Counted from the stretch's first letter, positions 18,836-28,840 are shown. The stretch: 64,000 bases of DNA from Janthinobacterium sp. LM6 (GCF_002002885.1 NZ_CP019510.1:620001-684000), one strand, 5' to 3'. Made by a program: numbers and translations. Notes: generated by a model from the letters alone, not told the origin.

Positions 18836-21800
18836 ATGAATGCACCAATCAAGGGCTCGAGTCTTGAGCCGGGCGCGCACGCGTCCGAAATTTCCCTGAA
18901 CGACAAATACACCTTGGAGCGTGGCCGCGCCTTCATGACGGGCACGCAAGCGCTGATCCGCCTGCCCATGCTGCAGCGCGAGCGCGATGTAAAAGCTGGC
19001 CTGAATACGGCCGGCTACATCACCGGCTACCGCGGTTCGCCTGTGACGTCCGTCGACATGACGGCGATCAAGGCAAAAAAGTACCTCGATGAACACCACG
19101 TCAAATTCCACCCGGGCCTGAACGAAGACCTGGCCGCCACGGCCGTCTGGGGCACACAGCAGACGAATCTGTTCGAAGACGCCAAATACGACGGCGTGTT
19201 CGGCATGTGGTACGGCAAGGGCCCCGGCGTCGACCGCTGCGGCGACGTGTTCAAACACGCGAATAACGCCGGTTCCGCCAAGCATGGCGGCGTGCTGGTG
19301 CTGGCCGGCGACGACCATGCGGCGAAATCCTCGTCCACGGCGCACCAGTCCGACCATATCCTGAACGCCTGCGGCATCCCCGTGCTGTATCCGTCGTCGG
19401 TGCAGGAATACATCGACTACGGCTTGCACGCCTGGGCCATGAGCCGCTACACGGGCCTGTGGGTGTCGATGAAATGCGTGACCGACATCATCGAGTCGGG
19501 CGCCGCCGTCGATTTCGACCCGGACCGCGTGCAGATCACCCTGCCGACCGACTTCGAGATGCCGGCCGGCGGCTTGAACATCCGCTGGCCCGACACGGTG
19601 CTGGAACAAGAAGTCCGCATGAACAGCTACAAATGGTATGCGGCGCTGGCGTATGCGCGTGCCAACAAGCTCAATAAAATCATCTGGGACAGCCCGAAGG
19701 CGCGCATCGGCATCATCACGGCCGGCAAATCCTACCTCGATACGCGCCAGGCGCTGGCGGATCTCGGCATCGACGAGCAGACGGCGTCCGACATCGGCAT
19801 CCGCCTGTACAAGATCGGCATGACGTGGCCGCTGGAAGCGGACGGCGTGCACGAATTCGCCAAGGGCCTCGACGAAATCCTCGTGGTGGAAGAAAAGCGG
19901 CAGATCCTCGAATACGCGCTGAAGGAAGAACTCTACAACCTCAAAGACGGCGAGCGTCCGCGCGTGGTCGGCAAGTTCGACGACACGGGCGAATGGAGCA
20001 ACCAGAAGGGCACGGGCCATGGCGACTGGCTGCTGCCGGCCACGTATGAGCTGAACCCGGCCATGATCGCGCGCGCCATCGCCAGCCGCATTTCGCGCTA
20101 TTACGCGGGCCACCCCGTCGAGCAGCGCGTGAAGGAACGCATCGCCTACCTGGAAGCCAAAGAGAATGTGCTGAAAGCGATCAGCGTGAAACCCGATCCG
20201 CAAAAGGACCGCACGCCGTTCTTCTGCTCGGGCTGCCCGCATAACAGCTCGACCAAGGTGCCGGAAGGCTCGCGCGCGCTGGCCGGCATCGGCTGCCATT
20301 ACATGGTGCTGTGGATGGACCGCGAAACGTCGACCTTTACCCACATGGGCGCCGAAGGCGTTACCTGGGTGGGGCAGGCGCCGTTCACGAATGAAAAGCA
20401 CGTGTTTACCAACCTCGGCGACGGCACGTATTTCCACTCGGGCATCCTGGCCATCCGCGCAGCCGTCTCGGCCAAGGTGAACATCACTTATAAAATTCTG
20501 TTCAACGATGCGGTGGCCATGACGGGCGGCCAGGAATTCGATGGCCCCCTGTCGCCGGCCATCATTTCGCGCCAGATCGCCGCCGAAGGCGTCGGTCCCA
20601 TCATCGTCGTCACGGACGAACCTGAAAAATACCCGGACGATTACGCCTGGGCCGAAGGCGTCACCGTGCGCCACCGTTCGGAACTGATGGACGTGCAGCG
20701 CGAACTGCGCGACATGCCCGGCGTGTCGGCCATGATCTACGACCAGACCTGCGCCTCGGAAAAACGCCGCCGCCGGAAACGCAATGAATACCCGGACCCG
20801 GCCAAGCGCGCCGTCATCAACGAAGCCGTCTGCGAAGGCTGCGGCGACTGCTCCGTGCAATCGAACTGCCTGTCGGTGGAACCGCTGGAAACGGAACTGG
20901 GGCGCAAGCGCCAGATCAACCAGTCGTCCTGCAACAAGGATTTCTCGTGCACGACGGGTTTCTGCCCCAGTTTCGTGACGGTGGAAGGCGGAGGCCTGAA
21001 AAAGCCGAAGAAGGCGGCTGCCGCCGACAAGGACGCGCCAGCCGCGCCGGCCTTGCCGACACCGCAGATTCCCTCGACGGCCGAACCGTTCGGCATCCTC
21101 GTCACCGGCATCGGCGGCACGGGTGTCGTCACCGTCGGCCAGATCCTGGCCATGGCGGCGCACGTGGAAGGCAAGGGCTGTTCCGTGCTGGACATGAGCG
21201 GCCTGGCGCAAAAAGGCGGCCCGGTGATGTCGCACGTGCGCCTGGCGGACCGCCAGGAAGATATCCACTCGACGCGCGTCGGCACGGGTGCGGCCGACCT
21301 GGTGATCGGCTGCGACCTGATCGTCACGGCCAGCCGCGACGCCCTGTCGCGCATGGGAGAGGGCCGCAGCTGGGCCATGATCAACTCGACCAGCTCGTCG
21401 ACGGCCGCGTTCGTGAAGAACCCGGACTGGCAATTCCCCGGCGCCTCGGCGCGTATGGAAATCGAAAAGGCGTGCGGCAGCGACCACGTGGACTTCATCG
21501 ACGCGGGCCAGATCGCCACGGCGCTGATGGGCGACTCCATCGCGACGAACATGTTCATGCTCGGCTACGCCTGGCAAAAGGGCAAGGTGCCGCTGTCGGA
21601 AGCTGCCATCATGAAGGCCATCGACTTGAACAACGTCTCGGTGGCGTTCAACAAGGCCGCCTTTAACTGGGGCCGCGCCGGCGCTCACGATGCGGCCAGC
21701 CTGGTGCGCATGACGACGCCAGCCAAGGTGGTGGAGTTCAAGCGCATCGACACGCTCGACGACCTGATCGAAAAACGGGTGGCCCTGCTGACGGCTTACC

Positions 21801-22432
21801 AGGACCGCGCGTATGCGCAGCAGTACCTGGACTTCGTTGGCCAGGTGCGCGCCGCCGAAAGCGCCCTGAATGGCCCGCACCTGCGCCTGACGGAAGCCGT
21901 GGCCCGTTACTTCTACAAGCTGATGGCCTACAAGGACGAGTATGAAGTGGCGCGCCTGTACACGGACGGCGCCTTCCAGGCGAAGATCGCCGCCATGTTC
22001 GAAGGCGACATCAAGCTCAAGTTCCACCTGGCGCCGCCGATCATGGCAAAAACGGATGCCCATGGCCATTTGATCAAGAAGGAATATGGCCCGTGGATGC
22101 TGAAGGCCTTCGGCGTGCTGGCCAAGTTCAAGGGCTTGCGCGGCACGGCTTTCGACGTGTTCGGCCATACGGCCGAGCGCAAGATGGAGCGCGCGCTGAT
22201 ACTCGAATACCGCGCGACGGTGGGCGGCTTGCTGCCGAAACTGACGACGGCCAAGCTGGCGCAAGCCGTGGCGATTGCCAGCATCCCGGAAGATATCCGC
22301 GGCTATGGCCATGTGAAGGAGCGTCATTTGAAGGCGGCGAAAGAGAAGGAAGCCAGTTTGCTGATCGCCTTCAACGCGCCGACGCCGCTGCCGCCCGTCG
22401 TGGCGGCGCCCGTGGCGGCCACCGTGGCGTAG
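18836..22432 (+). CDS. Indolepyruvate ferredoxin oxidoreductase, fused alpha-gamma subunits
   Basis: A 1198-residue TPP- and Fe-S-dependent 2-oxoacid oxidoreductase acting on aryl pyruvates (indolepyruvate, phenylpyruvate, 4-hydroxyphenylpyruvate), giving aryl-acetyl-CoA and reduced ferredoxin. The N-terminal pyrimidine-binding domain contains GYRGSPVTSVD. The TPP/C-terminal domain contains CSGCPHNSST and GDGTYFHSG. A Cys-rich iron-sulfur segment starts at residue 666 (CEGCGDC, then CNKDFSC), and a gamma-type domain begins about residue 760 (VTGIGGTGVVTVGQ). The large fused form is common in aerobic proteobacteria. The neighbouring hppD acts on the same keto acids. A strong terminator follows. 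Confidence 0.94.
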   Translation: MNAPIKGSSLEPGAHASEISLNDKYTLERGRAFMTGTQALIRLPMLQRERDVKAGLNTAGYITGYRGSPVTSVDMTAIKAKKYLDEHHVKFHPGLNEDLAATAVWGTQQTNLFEDAKYDGVFGMWYGKGPGVDRCGDVFKHANNAGSAKHGGVLVLAGDDHAAKSSSTAHQSDHILNACGIPVLYPSSVQEYIDYGLHAWAMSRYTGLWVSMKCVTDIIESGAAVDFDPDRVQITLPTDFEMPAGGLNIRWPDTVLEQEVRMNSYKWYAALAYARANKLNKIIWDSPKARIGIITAGKSYLDTRQALADLGIDEQTASDIGIRLYKIGMTWPLEADGVHEFAKGLDEILVVEEKRQILEYALKEELYNLKDGERPRVVGKFDDTGEWSNQKGTGHGDWLLPATYELNPAMIARAIASRISRYYAGHPVEQRVKERIAYLEAKENVLKAISVKPDPQKDRTPFFCSGCPHNSSTKVPEGSRALAGIGCHYMVLWMDRETSTFTHMGAEGVTWVGQAPFTNEKHVFTNLGDGTYFHSGILAIRAAVSAKVNITYKILFNDAVAMTGGQEFDGPLSPAIISRQIAAEGVGPIIVVTDEPEKYPDDYAWAEGVTVRHRSELMDVQRELRDMPGVSAMIYDQTCASEKRRRRKRNEYPDPAKRAVINEAVCEGCGDCSVQSNCLSVEPLETELGRKRQINQSSCNKDFSCTTGFCPSFVTVEGGGLKKPKKAAAADKDAPAAPALPTPQIPSTAEPFGILVTGIGGTGVVTVGQILAMAAHVEGKGCSVLDMSGLAQKGGPVMSHVRLADRQEDIHSTRVGTGAADLVIGCDLIVTASRDALSRMGEGRSWAMINSTSSSTAAFVKNPDWQFPGASARMEIEKACGSDHVDFIDAGQIATALMGDSIATNMFMLGYAWQKGKVPLSEAAIMKAIDLNNVSVAFNKAAFNWGRAGAHDAASLVRMTTPAKVVEFKRIDTLDDLIEKRVALLTAYQDRAYAQQYLDFVGQVRAAESALNGPHLRLTEAVARYFYKLMAYKDEYEVARLYTDGAFQAKIAAMFEGDIKLKFHLAPPIMAKTDAHGHLIKKEYGPWMLKAFGVLAKFKGLRGTAFDVFGHTAERKMERALILEYRATVGGLLPKLTTAKLAQAVAIASIPEDIRGYGHVKERHLKAAKEKEASLLIAFNAPTPLPPVVAAPVAATVA

Positions 22433-22455
22433 TGGGGTGAACTTCACGCTGTAGC

Positions 22456-22482
22456 AATGGCGCCTGCGGGCGCCATTTTTTT
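22456..22482 (+). terminator. Rho-independent terminator of the oxidoreductase gene
   Basis: AATGGCGCC 22456-22464 pairs perfectly with GGCGCCATT 22469-22477 around TGCG, followed by T to 22482. Confidence 0.9.
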
Positions 22483-22555
22483 GCATCAAAGAAAACAACG
22501 CCTGTTTGTAAAACGTCTTATAATTTTTCGATAATTTCTTTTCGGAAAGTTCGTC

Positions 22556-24055
22556 ATGTCTTCCCTGCGCTTTTCCGCCCTGGCGGTTCCTCTCGTATGG
22601 TTGTTGAGTGCCTGCGGCGGAGGTGGCGGCAGCAGCGACAGCGCGCCCGTCGTGCCGCCCGTGACGCCGGCGGGTCCGGCGGCGCTGGTCGCTTCGTCCA
22701 CGGTCGCGAACCGCTGCGCGGCGCCGCGCGGCGACAACAGCATCGACAAGCCGGGTACCTTGCTTGATGAACTGACGTGGGTGCGCAGCTGGATTGATGA
22801 AACGTATCTGTGGTACCGCGAAGTGCCGACCACCTACCAGGCGCAAAGCTTCGCCACGGCCATCGCGTACTTCGATGTGCTGAAAACAACGGCCACGACG
22901 GCATCCGGCAAGCCGAAGGACCAGTTTCATTTCACCTTGCCGACGGCAGAATGGGAAGCTTCGCTCAATGGCGTGGAACTGGGCTACGGCATGCTGCTGG
23001 CGCTGACGCGTACCACGCCGCCGCGCAAGGCGGTGATCTCGATCGTCGAGCCGGGCTCGCCGGCGGCACTGGCGGGCTTGCGGCGCGGCGACGTGCTGCA
23101 AACCGTCGATGGCGTCGATTTCGTCAATGCTCCCGACGCGGCCAGCGTGGCTATCCTCAACGCCGGCCTGTTCCCCAAGGCGCAAGGCGCGCATACGCTG
23201 GGATTGAGCCGTAACGGCGCGCCCCTGTCGGTGAGCCTGACGGCGGTGGACGTGAGCACCAGCGCCGTGCAGAACGAGCGCATCATCGATACGCCCACGG
23301 GCAAAGTGGGCTACCTGACCTTCAATACGCACAACAACGTGGCCGAACGCCAGCTGGTCGAGACCATGGGCCGCTTCCAGGCGGCCGGCATCAGCGACCT
23401 GGTGCTCGATGTGCGCTACAACGGCGGCGGCTACCTCGATGTCGCCAGCGAACTCGCCTACATGATCGCCGGTCCGCAAGTCACTACCGGCAAGACCTTC
23501 GAGCAGGTGCTCTTCAATGACAAGACGCGGCCGGAAGCGCCCGTGCCATTCCATACGCAAAGCCAGGGCTTTCCCGCGCAGAATCCCCTGCCCAAGGGCA
23601 CGCCGCTGCCCTCGCTGGGGCTCAAGCGGGTGACCTTGTTGACAACGGGCAATACCTGTTCCGCCAGCGAAGCGATCATCAACGGCTTGCGCGGCGTGGA
23701 CGTGCAAGTCAACCTGATCGGCGGCACGACGTGCGGCAAGCCCTACGGTTTCTATCCCGAGCCGAATTGCGGCACCACGTATTTCGCCGTGCAATTCCAG
23801 GGCGTCAACGCCAAGGGCTTTGGCGACTTTGCCGATGGCATGGTGCCGACCTGCGACGTGGCGGACGACTACCAGCATGCGCTGGGCGACGCGGCGGAAG
23901 GCATGCTGGCGGCGGCGTTGCGCTACCGCAGCAGCGGCAGCTGCACGCCGGCCATGGGCGCGACCAGGCTGTTGAGTTCGATGGAGAGTCCGGCCGACAC
24001 GGTCACGCGCCTGCTGCGGCCATCCCACAAGGAAATTGCCATCAGGCGCCGTTAA
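22556..24055 (+). CDS. S41 family peptidase, predicted lipoprotein
   Basis: A 499-residue C-terminal-processing-type serine protease. The signal peptide ends in a lipobox (LLSAC) followed by a Gly/Ser run, so it should be a lipoprotein. An N-terminal helical domain (about 65-115) precedes a PDZ domain (about 160-235; SPAALAGLRRGDVLQTVDG), then the S41 catalytic domain. The Ser/Lys dyad is probably S369 in NTCSASEA and K395 in TCGKPYGF. Four extra Cys in the catalytic part suggest disulphides, consistent with export. A TATAAT box at 22519-22524 may be its promoter. The TonB receptor and M14 peptidase downstream suggest a role in peptide scavenging. Confidence 0.92.
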   Translation: MSSLRFSALAVPLVWLLSACGGGGGSSDSAPVVPPVTPAGPAALVASSTVANRCAAPRGDNSIDKPGTLLDELTWVRSWIDETYLWYREVPTTYQAQSFATAIAYFDVLKTTATTASGKPKDQFHFTLPTAEWEASLNGVELGYGMLLALTRTTPPRKAVISIVEPGSPAALAGLRRGDVLQTVDGVDFVNAPDAASVAILNAGLFPKAQGAHTLGLSRNGAPLSVSLTAVDVSTSAVQNERIIDTPTGKVGYLTFNTHNNVAERQLVETMGRFQAAGISDLVLDVRYNGGGYLDVASELAYMIAGPQVTTGKTFEQVLFNDKTRPEAPVPFHTQSQGFPAQNPLPKGTPLPSLGLKRVTLLTTGNTCSASEAIINGLRGVDVQVNLIGGTTCGKPYGFYPEPNCGTTYFAVQFQGVNAKGFGDFADGMVPTCDVADDYQHALGDAAEGMLAAALRYRSSGSCTPAMGATRLLSSMESPADTVTRLLRPSHKEIAIRRR

Positions 24056-24110
24056 CGCGCATGTTCCTGCCATGCGCTATCCGGCGTGCCTGGCGTTTTC
24101 CTGCTCATGA

Positions 24111-24146
24111 ATCTTTCTATATAACAATTTTGATATATAGAAAGAT
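24111..24146. repeat. AT-rich 13-bp perfect inverted repeat upstream of TonB receptor gene
   Basis: ATCTTTCTATATA at 24111-24123 is mirrored exactly by TATATAGAAAGAT at 24134-24146 around a 10-nt AT-rich centre. It lies in the 163-nt gap between the S41 peptidase and the receptor, in sharp compositional contrast to the GC-rich flanks. It may be an operator, a regulated leader hairpin, or a terminator lacking a canonical T-run. Confidence 0.7.
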
Positions 24147-24218
24147 GAATCGATTCGTTCTGGAATGACTGGCATTTTGCTATCTTGCCGCTTTTCTCCC
24201 ACCTTGAGAAGCGCAACG

Positions 24219-26939
24219 ATGTCGAAACAGTTCAAGTTAACACCGCTCAGCCTTGGCGTACTGGCCATCCTGGGCGGCACCGCATGGCAGGCGCACGCGC
24301 AAACGCAAGCGCCCGCAGCGGATCAGCAGGCTGCGGCCACCCCGCCAGCCGTCGTGGTCACCGGTTCGCGCATTCCCCGCGCCAGCCTGGAAGGTCCGTC
24401 TTCCGTCACCATCCTGACCGGTGATGAAATCACCAAGCAGGGCTACAAGAACGTCTTCGACGCGCTGACCAGCCAGGTGCAGAACAGCGGCTTTACGCAG
24501 GGCGAGGATTACGGCAACACCTTCACGCCGTCGGCCAATACCATCAGCCTGCGTGGCCTGGGGCCGAACCATACCTTGATCCTGTTGAACGGCCGCCGCC
24601 TGGCCGATTTCCCCATCGCCTATGACGGCGCCGTCAACTTCACCAACCTGGCGAACATCCCGTCGAGTATTGTCGACCGCATCGAAATCCTCAACGGCGG
24701 CGCCTCGGCCATCTATGGTTCGGACGCGATTGCCGGCGTGGTCAACGTGATCCTGAAAAAACAGGCGGAAGGCTTCGATATCAACGTCAAGGTCGGCGGC
24801 ACCTCGCGCGGCGGCGCCGGCAACCAGCGCGTGCAACTGACGGGCGGCGGCAATTTCGACAAGCTGCATACCCTGTTCAGCGTGGAACTGAGCCAGCGCG
24901 ACCCGCTGTGGAGCATGGACCGCGACTTCATGACCAGCCGCTCCGGCGTGCCGACGACGATCGCCGCGCGCCGCACCCTGGTGAAAGGCAAGGCCGGCAA
25001 CTATGTCGACCTGGGCGACACCTGCGGCCAGTTCGGCGACATGTTCGGCGGCAGCGTCAGCAAGTACACGGCAGCAAACGGCAGCTATTGCGCCAGCCCG
25101 AAAGCCCGCCCGACCTTCTGGACCACGCAGACGAAGAACCAGAGCCAGAACGTGTTCGGCAGCGCCAATTACGAGCTCGATGCCGACACCACCCTGTTTG
25201 CCGATATCCTGATCGGCAAGAACAAGACCGTCAACAATACGCGCGGCCCGTCGTGGACCTCGGCTTCGTTGAACGGCAATTCCTTCCTGAACCAGAACAG
25301 CGGCGCCTACGAAGAGTGGACGCGCTTTATCTCGCCCGAGGAAATCGGCGGCGTGCAACGCTACAACCGCAGCTGGGACGACCTGGCTACGGCCATCTCG
25401 CTGGGCGCCAAGGGGCGCATTCCGGGCAGTGCCTGGCAATATGAGGCGAACTACAATGCCTCGGTTTACACGAGCGAAGCCCACCGGCCGCAATTGCGCT
25501 CGAACATCGACAGCTTTTTCCTGGGACCGAAGCTGGGCACGGACGCGAATGGCGTGGCCATCTACGCACCCGATCCCGCGCGCCTGTCGCAGCGCCTGAC
25601 GCCGGCCGAATTCGACAGCATCAGCGGCTACAGCGACAGCAAGGACAAGGCTTGGACGAATACCCTGAGCGTGGCCACGAATGGCGACCTGTTTCAGCTG
25701 CCTGCCGGCACGGTGAAAATCGCCACGATTGCCGAAGCGAGCAAGCAGGGCTTCAGCAATGAACCCGACGTGCGCATCGACCAGGGCTATTTCAATGTCG
25801 CCACCGGTTCGGGCGTCACGGCCGGCACCCGTTCGCGCTATGCGCTGGGCGCGGAGTTGAATGTGCCGCTGCATGAAAAGCTGACCGCTACCGTCGCCGG
25901 CCGCTATGACCGCTACAGCTTTGCCGGCCGCAAGGAAGGCAAGTTCACCTACAACGGCGGGCTGGAATTGCGCCCGGCGCCGGACCTGCTGTTCCGCGCC
26001 AACTATGCCACCAGCTTCCGCGCGCCGGACATGAACTACATCTACCAGGCACGCGGCAAAGGCTATTATTCGAGCACCACCGACTATTACCGTTGCGATG
26101 CTGCGGGCAAGGCCATCGACGGCTGCGAATATGCCAACAAGTCGCCTGGCGCCGATTACGTGCAGAACGGCAGCCGCGACCTGCAGTCGGAAAAGGGCAA
26201 GTCCTTCGGCGTGGGCGCCGTCTGGTCGCCGAGTTCCAATTTCGACGTCTCGGTCGATTACTGGAACATCAAGATCGACGACCTGGTGACGAATCTGGAC
26301 GCCGACAAGCTGCTGCGCGATGAATCCGATTGCCGCCTGGGCAAGGCCGACATCGGCTCGCCGACCTGTATCGATACCCTGGGCCGCATCGAGCGCTACG
26401 CGGCCAACGCCTTGAACAAGGCGGGCGAGATCAAGACCATCACCGTCAACCCGATCAACGCGGCCAAGCAAAGCAGCAGCGGCATCGACGTCAGCCTGAA
26501 ATACTTGCTGCGCACGACGGACTATGGCCGCTTCGCCTTCAAGGCCAACTACGCCCGGGTGCTGAGCAAGAAATCGCAGCAATTCGCCGGCGATGCAGAG
26601 ACAGATGAAACCAAATCGATGACCAACATGGATTGGCCCGACAAGCTGAACCTGAGCGTCAACTGGGCTGCGGGCGACTGGTCGAATACCTTGCTGGTCA
26701 GCCGCTACGGCAAGCTGCCGAATGCCGCCGGCAAGGCTTACCTGACGCCGACGGCGCTGGCCAACATCAGCACCGTCTACCGCATCAACGACCGCGCCAC
26801 CGTTTCGCTGATCGTCAACAACGTGTTCGACAAGATCAAGCGCGACGCCAGCAACGGCTGGCCGTACTATCCGATCGGCAACTACAGCCCGCAAGGCCGC
26901 CAGGGGTGGATCGAGTTCAACTACCATTTTGGCTCGTAA
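24219..26939 (+). CDS. TonB-dependent outer-membrane receptor
   Basis: A 906-residue outer-membrane active transporter powered by TonB-ExbBD. The signal peptide ends near AWQAHAQ. A plug domain spans about residues 40-170 (VVVTGSRIPRAS, then SLRGLGPNHTLILLNGRR and GGASAIYGSDAIAGVVNVI), followed by a long beta-barrel. There is no N-terminal signalling extension, so no FecIR-type surface signalling is expected. The plug style (ETGSRI/VTGSRIPR type) resembles receptors for peptides or complex organics more than siderophore receptors. The last residues are FNYHFGS, so the usual terminal aromatic is two residues in. The start MSKQFKL is chosen for its signal peptide; upstream codons lack one. A terminator follows. 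Confidence 0.94.
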   Translation: MSKQFKLTPLSLGVLAILGGTAWQAHAQTQAPAADQQAAATPPAVVVTGSRIPRASLEGPSSVTILTGDEITKQGYKNVFDALTSQVQNSGFTQGEDYGNTFTPSANTISLRGLGPNHTLILLNGRRLADFPIAYDGAVNFTNLANIPSSIVDRIEILNGGASAIYGSDAIAGVVNVILKKQAEGFDINVKVGGTSRGGAGNQRVQLTGGGNFDKLHTLFSVELSQRDPLWSMDRDFMTSRSGVPTTIAARRTLVKGKAGNYVDLGDTCGQFGDMFGGSVSKYTAANGSYCASPKARPTFWTTQTKNQSQNVFGSANYELDADTTLFADILIGKNKTVNNTRGPSWTSASLNGNSFLNQNSGAYEEWTRFISPEEIGGVQRYNRSWDDLATAISLGAKGRIPGSAWQYEANYNASVYTSEAHRPQLRSNIDSFFLGPKLGTDANGVAIYAPDPARLSQRLTPAEFDSISGYSDSKDKAWTNTLSVATNGDLFQLPAGTVKIATIAEASKQGFSNEPDVRIDQGYFNVATGSGVTAGTRSRYALGAELNVPLHEKLTATVAGRYDRYSFAGRKEGKFTYNGGLELRPAPDLLFRANYATSFRAPDMNYIYQARGKGYYSSTTDYYRCDAAGKAIDGCEYANKSPGADYVQNGSRDLQSEKGKSFGVGAVWSPSSNFDVSVDYWNIKIDDLVTNLDADKLLRDESDCRLGKADIGSPTCIDTLGRIERYAANALNKAGEIKTITVNPINAAKQSSSGIDVSLKYLLRTTDYGRFAFKANYARVLSKKSQQFAGDAETDETKSMTNMDWPDKLNLSVNWAAGDWSNTLLVSRYGKLPNAAGKAYLTPTALANISTVYRINDRATVSLIVNNVFDKIKRDASNGWPYYPIGNYSPQGRQGWIEFNYHFGS

Positions 26940-26959
26940 TTCACGCTTGCCAGATCAAG

Positions 26960-26992
26960 GCCGGAGCAGCTGACGCTGTTCCGGCTTTTTTA
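26960..26992 (+). terminator. Rho-independent terminator of the TonB receptor gene
   Basis: GCCGGA 26960-26965 pairs with TCCGGC 26980-26985, extended by a G-T pair and CAGC/GCTG (26967-26970 with 26975-26978) around TGAC. Six T follow. Confidence 0.9.
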
Positions 26993-27064
26993 TTTTCCGC
27001 TGCGTTTTTATCCGACCGCCACTCTATAATTGCCCGCTTGTCCTCTCTCGATGGAGTTTGACCC

Positions 27065-28840
27065 ATGCTACGCCACGCCCTGCTGTCCACCGCCCTGTTG
27101 ACCGTGTTTGCCGCCAGCGCACACGCCGCTCCCGTCCTGACGACGGTGGCCGAGCGCTCGGGCTTTTTGAATACGGGCCGCTACGCGGAAGTGGAAACCC
27201 TGTGCCGCCAGTTCCAGGCGCGCTATCCGAAGCAGGTGCGCTGCGTGGAGTTCGGCCGCACGCCGGAAAACCGCCCCATGCTGGCGCTGGCCGTGACGAA
27301 TACGGGCGCGCTGACGCCGGCCGAAGCGGCGCGCCGCAAGCTGCCCGTGCTGCTGGTACAGGGCGGCATCCATGCGGGCGAAATCGATGGCAAGGATGCG
27401 GGTTTCCTGGCCTTGCGCGAAGTATTGGAGGGCAAGGCGGCGCCCGGCGCGCTGGATAAACAGGTGCTGCTGTTCGTCCCCGTCTTCAATGTCGATGGCC
27501 ATGAGCGCTTCGGCCAGTGGAACCGTCCGAACCAGCGCGGTCCCGTGGAAATGGGCTGGCGCAGCACGGCGCAAAACTACAATCTGAACCGCGAATACAT
27601 GAAGGCCGATACGCCCGAGATGCAGCACATGCTGGCGCTGGTGAACGCCTGGGATCCGCTGGCCTACGTCGACCTGCACGTCACCGACGGTGCCCAGTTC
27701 GAACCCGATATCTCGATCCAGGTCGAACCCGTGCATGCGGGCGATGCGGCCCTGCGCGTGGCGGGAACGGCGCTGCGCGACGGCGTGCTGGCCGACCTGG
27801 CGAAGCAGGGCTCGGACCCGAAACCGTTTTATATTTCGTTTGCCGAGAACGACAATCCGCAATCGGGTTTTGTCGATTCGGCGCCGAATCCCCGCTTCTC
27901 GCATGGCTATTTCCAGCTGCGCAACCGCTTCGGCATGCTGGTGGAAACCCATTCGTGGAAGGATTATCCGACCCGCGTGCGCATCACCCGCAACACCATC
28001 GTCTCGCTGCTGTCGCAAGTGGCGCAGCATGGCGCGCAGTGGCGGCAAACGGCGCTCGAGGCGGACGCGCGCGCCGCGCAGCTGGCCGGCGCCACCTTGC
28101 CGCTCACGTATAAAACCACGGACAAGAGCCGCATGATCGCGTTTCGCGGCTACGCCTACACGCGCACGCCGTCCGAAGTATCGGGCGCGCTGATGACGCG
28201 CTACGATGAAACCACGCCGCAGATCTGGAACGTGCCGCTGCGCGACGAGATCGTGCCCGACCTGCAGCAGGCCGCGCCGCAGGCCGGCTACCTGGTGCCC
28301 GCCGCGCAGGCGCAGATGGTGGCGGCCAAGCTGCGCCAGCATGGCGTGTCGTACCAGGTGCTGGCTGGCGCGCCGGGCAAGCTGCCGGTCGAAACCTTCC
28401 GCGCCACGATGGTGAAATTCGGTGCGCAGTCGTTCGAGGGACGCCAGACGGCGGCCGTGCAGGGCGAGTGGCAGAAAGAGGCGCGCGTGGTCGGTGCGGG
28501 CGCGCTGTACGTGCCCGTCAACCAGGCCAAGGCGCGCCTGGTCGTGGCCCTGCTCGAACCGCGCGCGCCCGATTCGCTGCTGGCCTGGGGCAGTTTCAAT
28601 ACGGCCTTCGAGCGCAAGGAGTACATGGAAGAATACGTGGCCGAAGACGTGGCGCGCGCGCAGCTGGCGGCCGACCCGGCGCTGGCGGCGCAGTTCCAGC
28701 AGAAGCTGGCCAGCGATCCCGCATTTGCCAGGAGCCCGGCCGCGCGTCTGGAATTCTTCGCCCGCCGCCACGCCTCGTGGGATGAGCGGCTGAATCTGTA
28801 CCCGGTGCTGCGCACGGATGTCGCGCCAGCGCTGAAATAG
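27065..28840 (+). CDS. M14 family metallocarboxypeptidase, secreted
   Basis: A 591-residue zinc peptidase with an N-terminal signal peptide (cleavage near SAHAAP). The M14 zinc site is complete: H103 and E106 in HAGEIDGKD, and H205 in DLHVTDG. The catalytic Glu is E294 in ETHSWKDY. The peptidase domain covers about residues 45-340. The C-terminal 250 residues are not recognised and may be an accessory domain. It should trim peptides from the C-terminus, or act on peptidoglycan peptides, in the periplasm or outside. It lies 125 nt downstream of the TonB receptor but behind a terminator, so it has its own promoter. Confidence 0.92.
   Translation: MLRHALLSTALLTVFAASAHAAPVLTTVAERSGFLNTGRYAEVETLCRQFQARYPKQVRCVEFGRTPENRPMLALAVTNTGALTPAEAARRKLPVLLVQGGIHAGEIDGKDAGFLALREVLEGKAAPGALDKQVLLFVPVFNVDGHERFGQWNRPNQRGPVEMGWRSTAQNYNLNREYMKADTPEMQHMLALVNAWDPLAYVDLHVTDGAQFEPDISIQVEPVHAGDAALRVAGTALRDGVLADLAKQGSDPKPFYISFAENDNPQSGFVDSAPNPRFSHGYFQLRNRFGMLVETHSWKDYPTRVRITRNTIVSLLSQVAQHGAQWRQTALEADARAAQLAGATLPLTYKTTDKSRMIAFRGYAYTRTPSEVSGALMTRYDETTPQIWNVPLRDEIVPDLQQAAPQAGYLVPAAQAQMVAAKLRQHGVSYQVLAGAPGKLPVETFRATMVKFGAQSFEGRQTAAVQGEWQKEARVVGAGALYVPVNQAKARLVVALLEPRAPDSLLAWGSFNTAFERKEYMEEYVAEDVARAQLAADPALAAQFQQKLASDPAFARSPAARLEFFARRHASWDERLNLYPVLRTDVAPALK

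Noticed and set aside
18725..24073. 1782-codon minus-strand open frame opposite the indolepyruvate oxidoreductase and S41 genes
   Set aside because: It is a frame shadow of GC-rich, codon-biased genes. Its translation is Arg/His/Gly-rich low-complexity sequence with no domain, and it spans two unrelated genes and their terminator.
24237..26927. 896-codon antisense frame opposite the TonB receptor
   Set aside because: Same artefact. The plus strand encodes an unmistakable receptor with signal peptide and plug.
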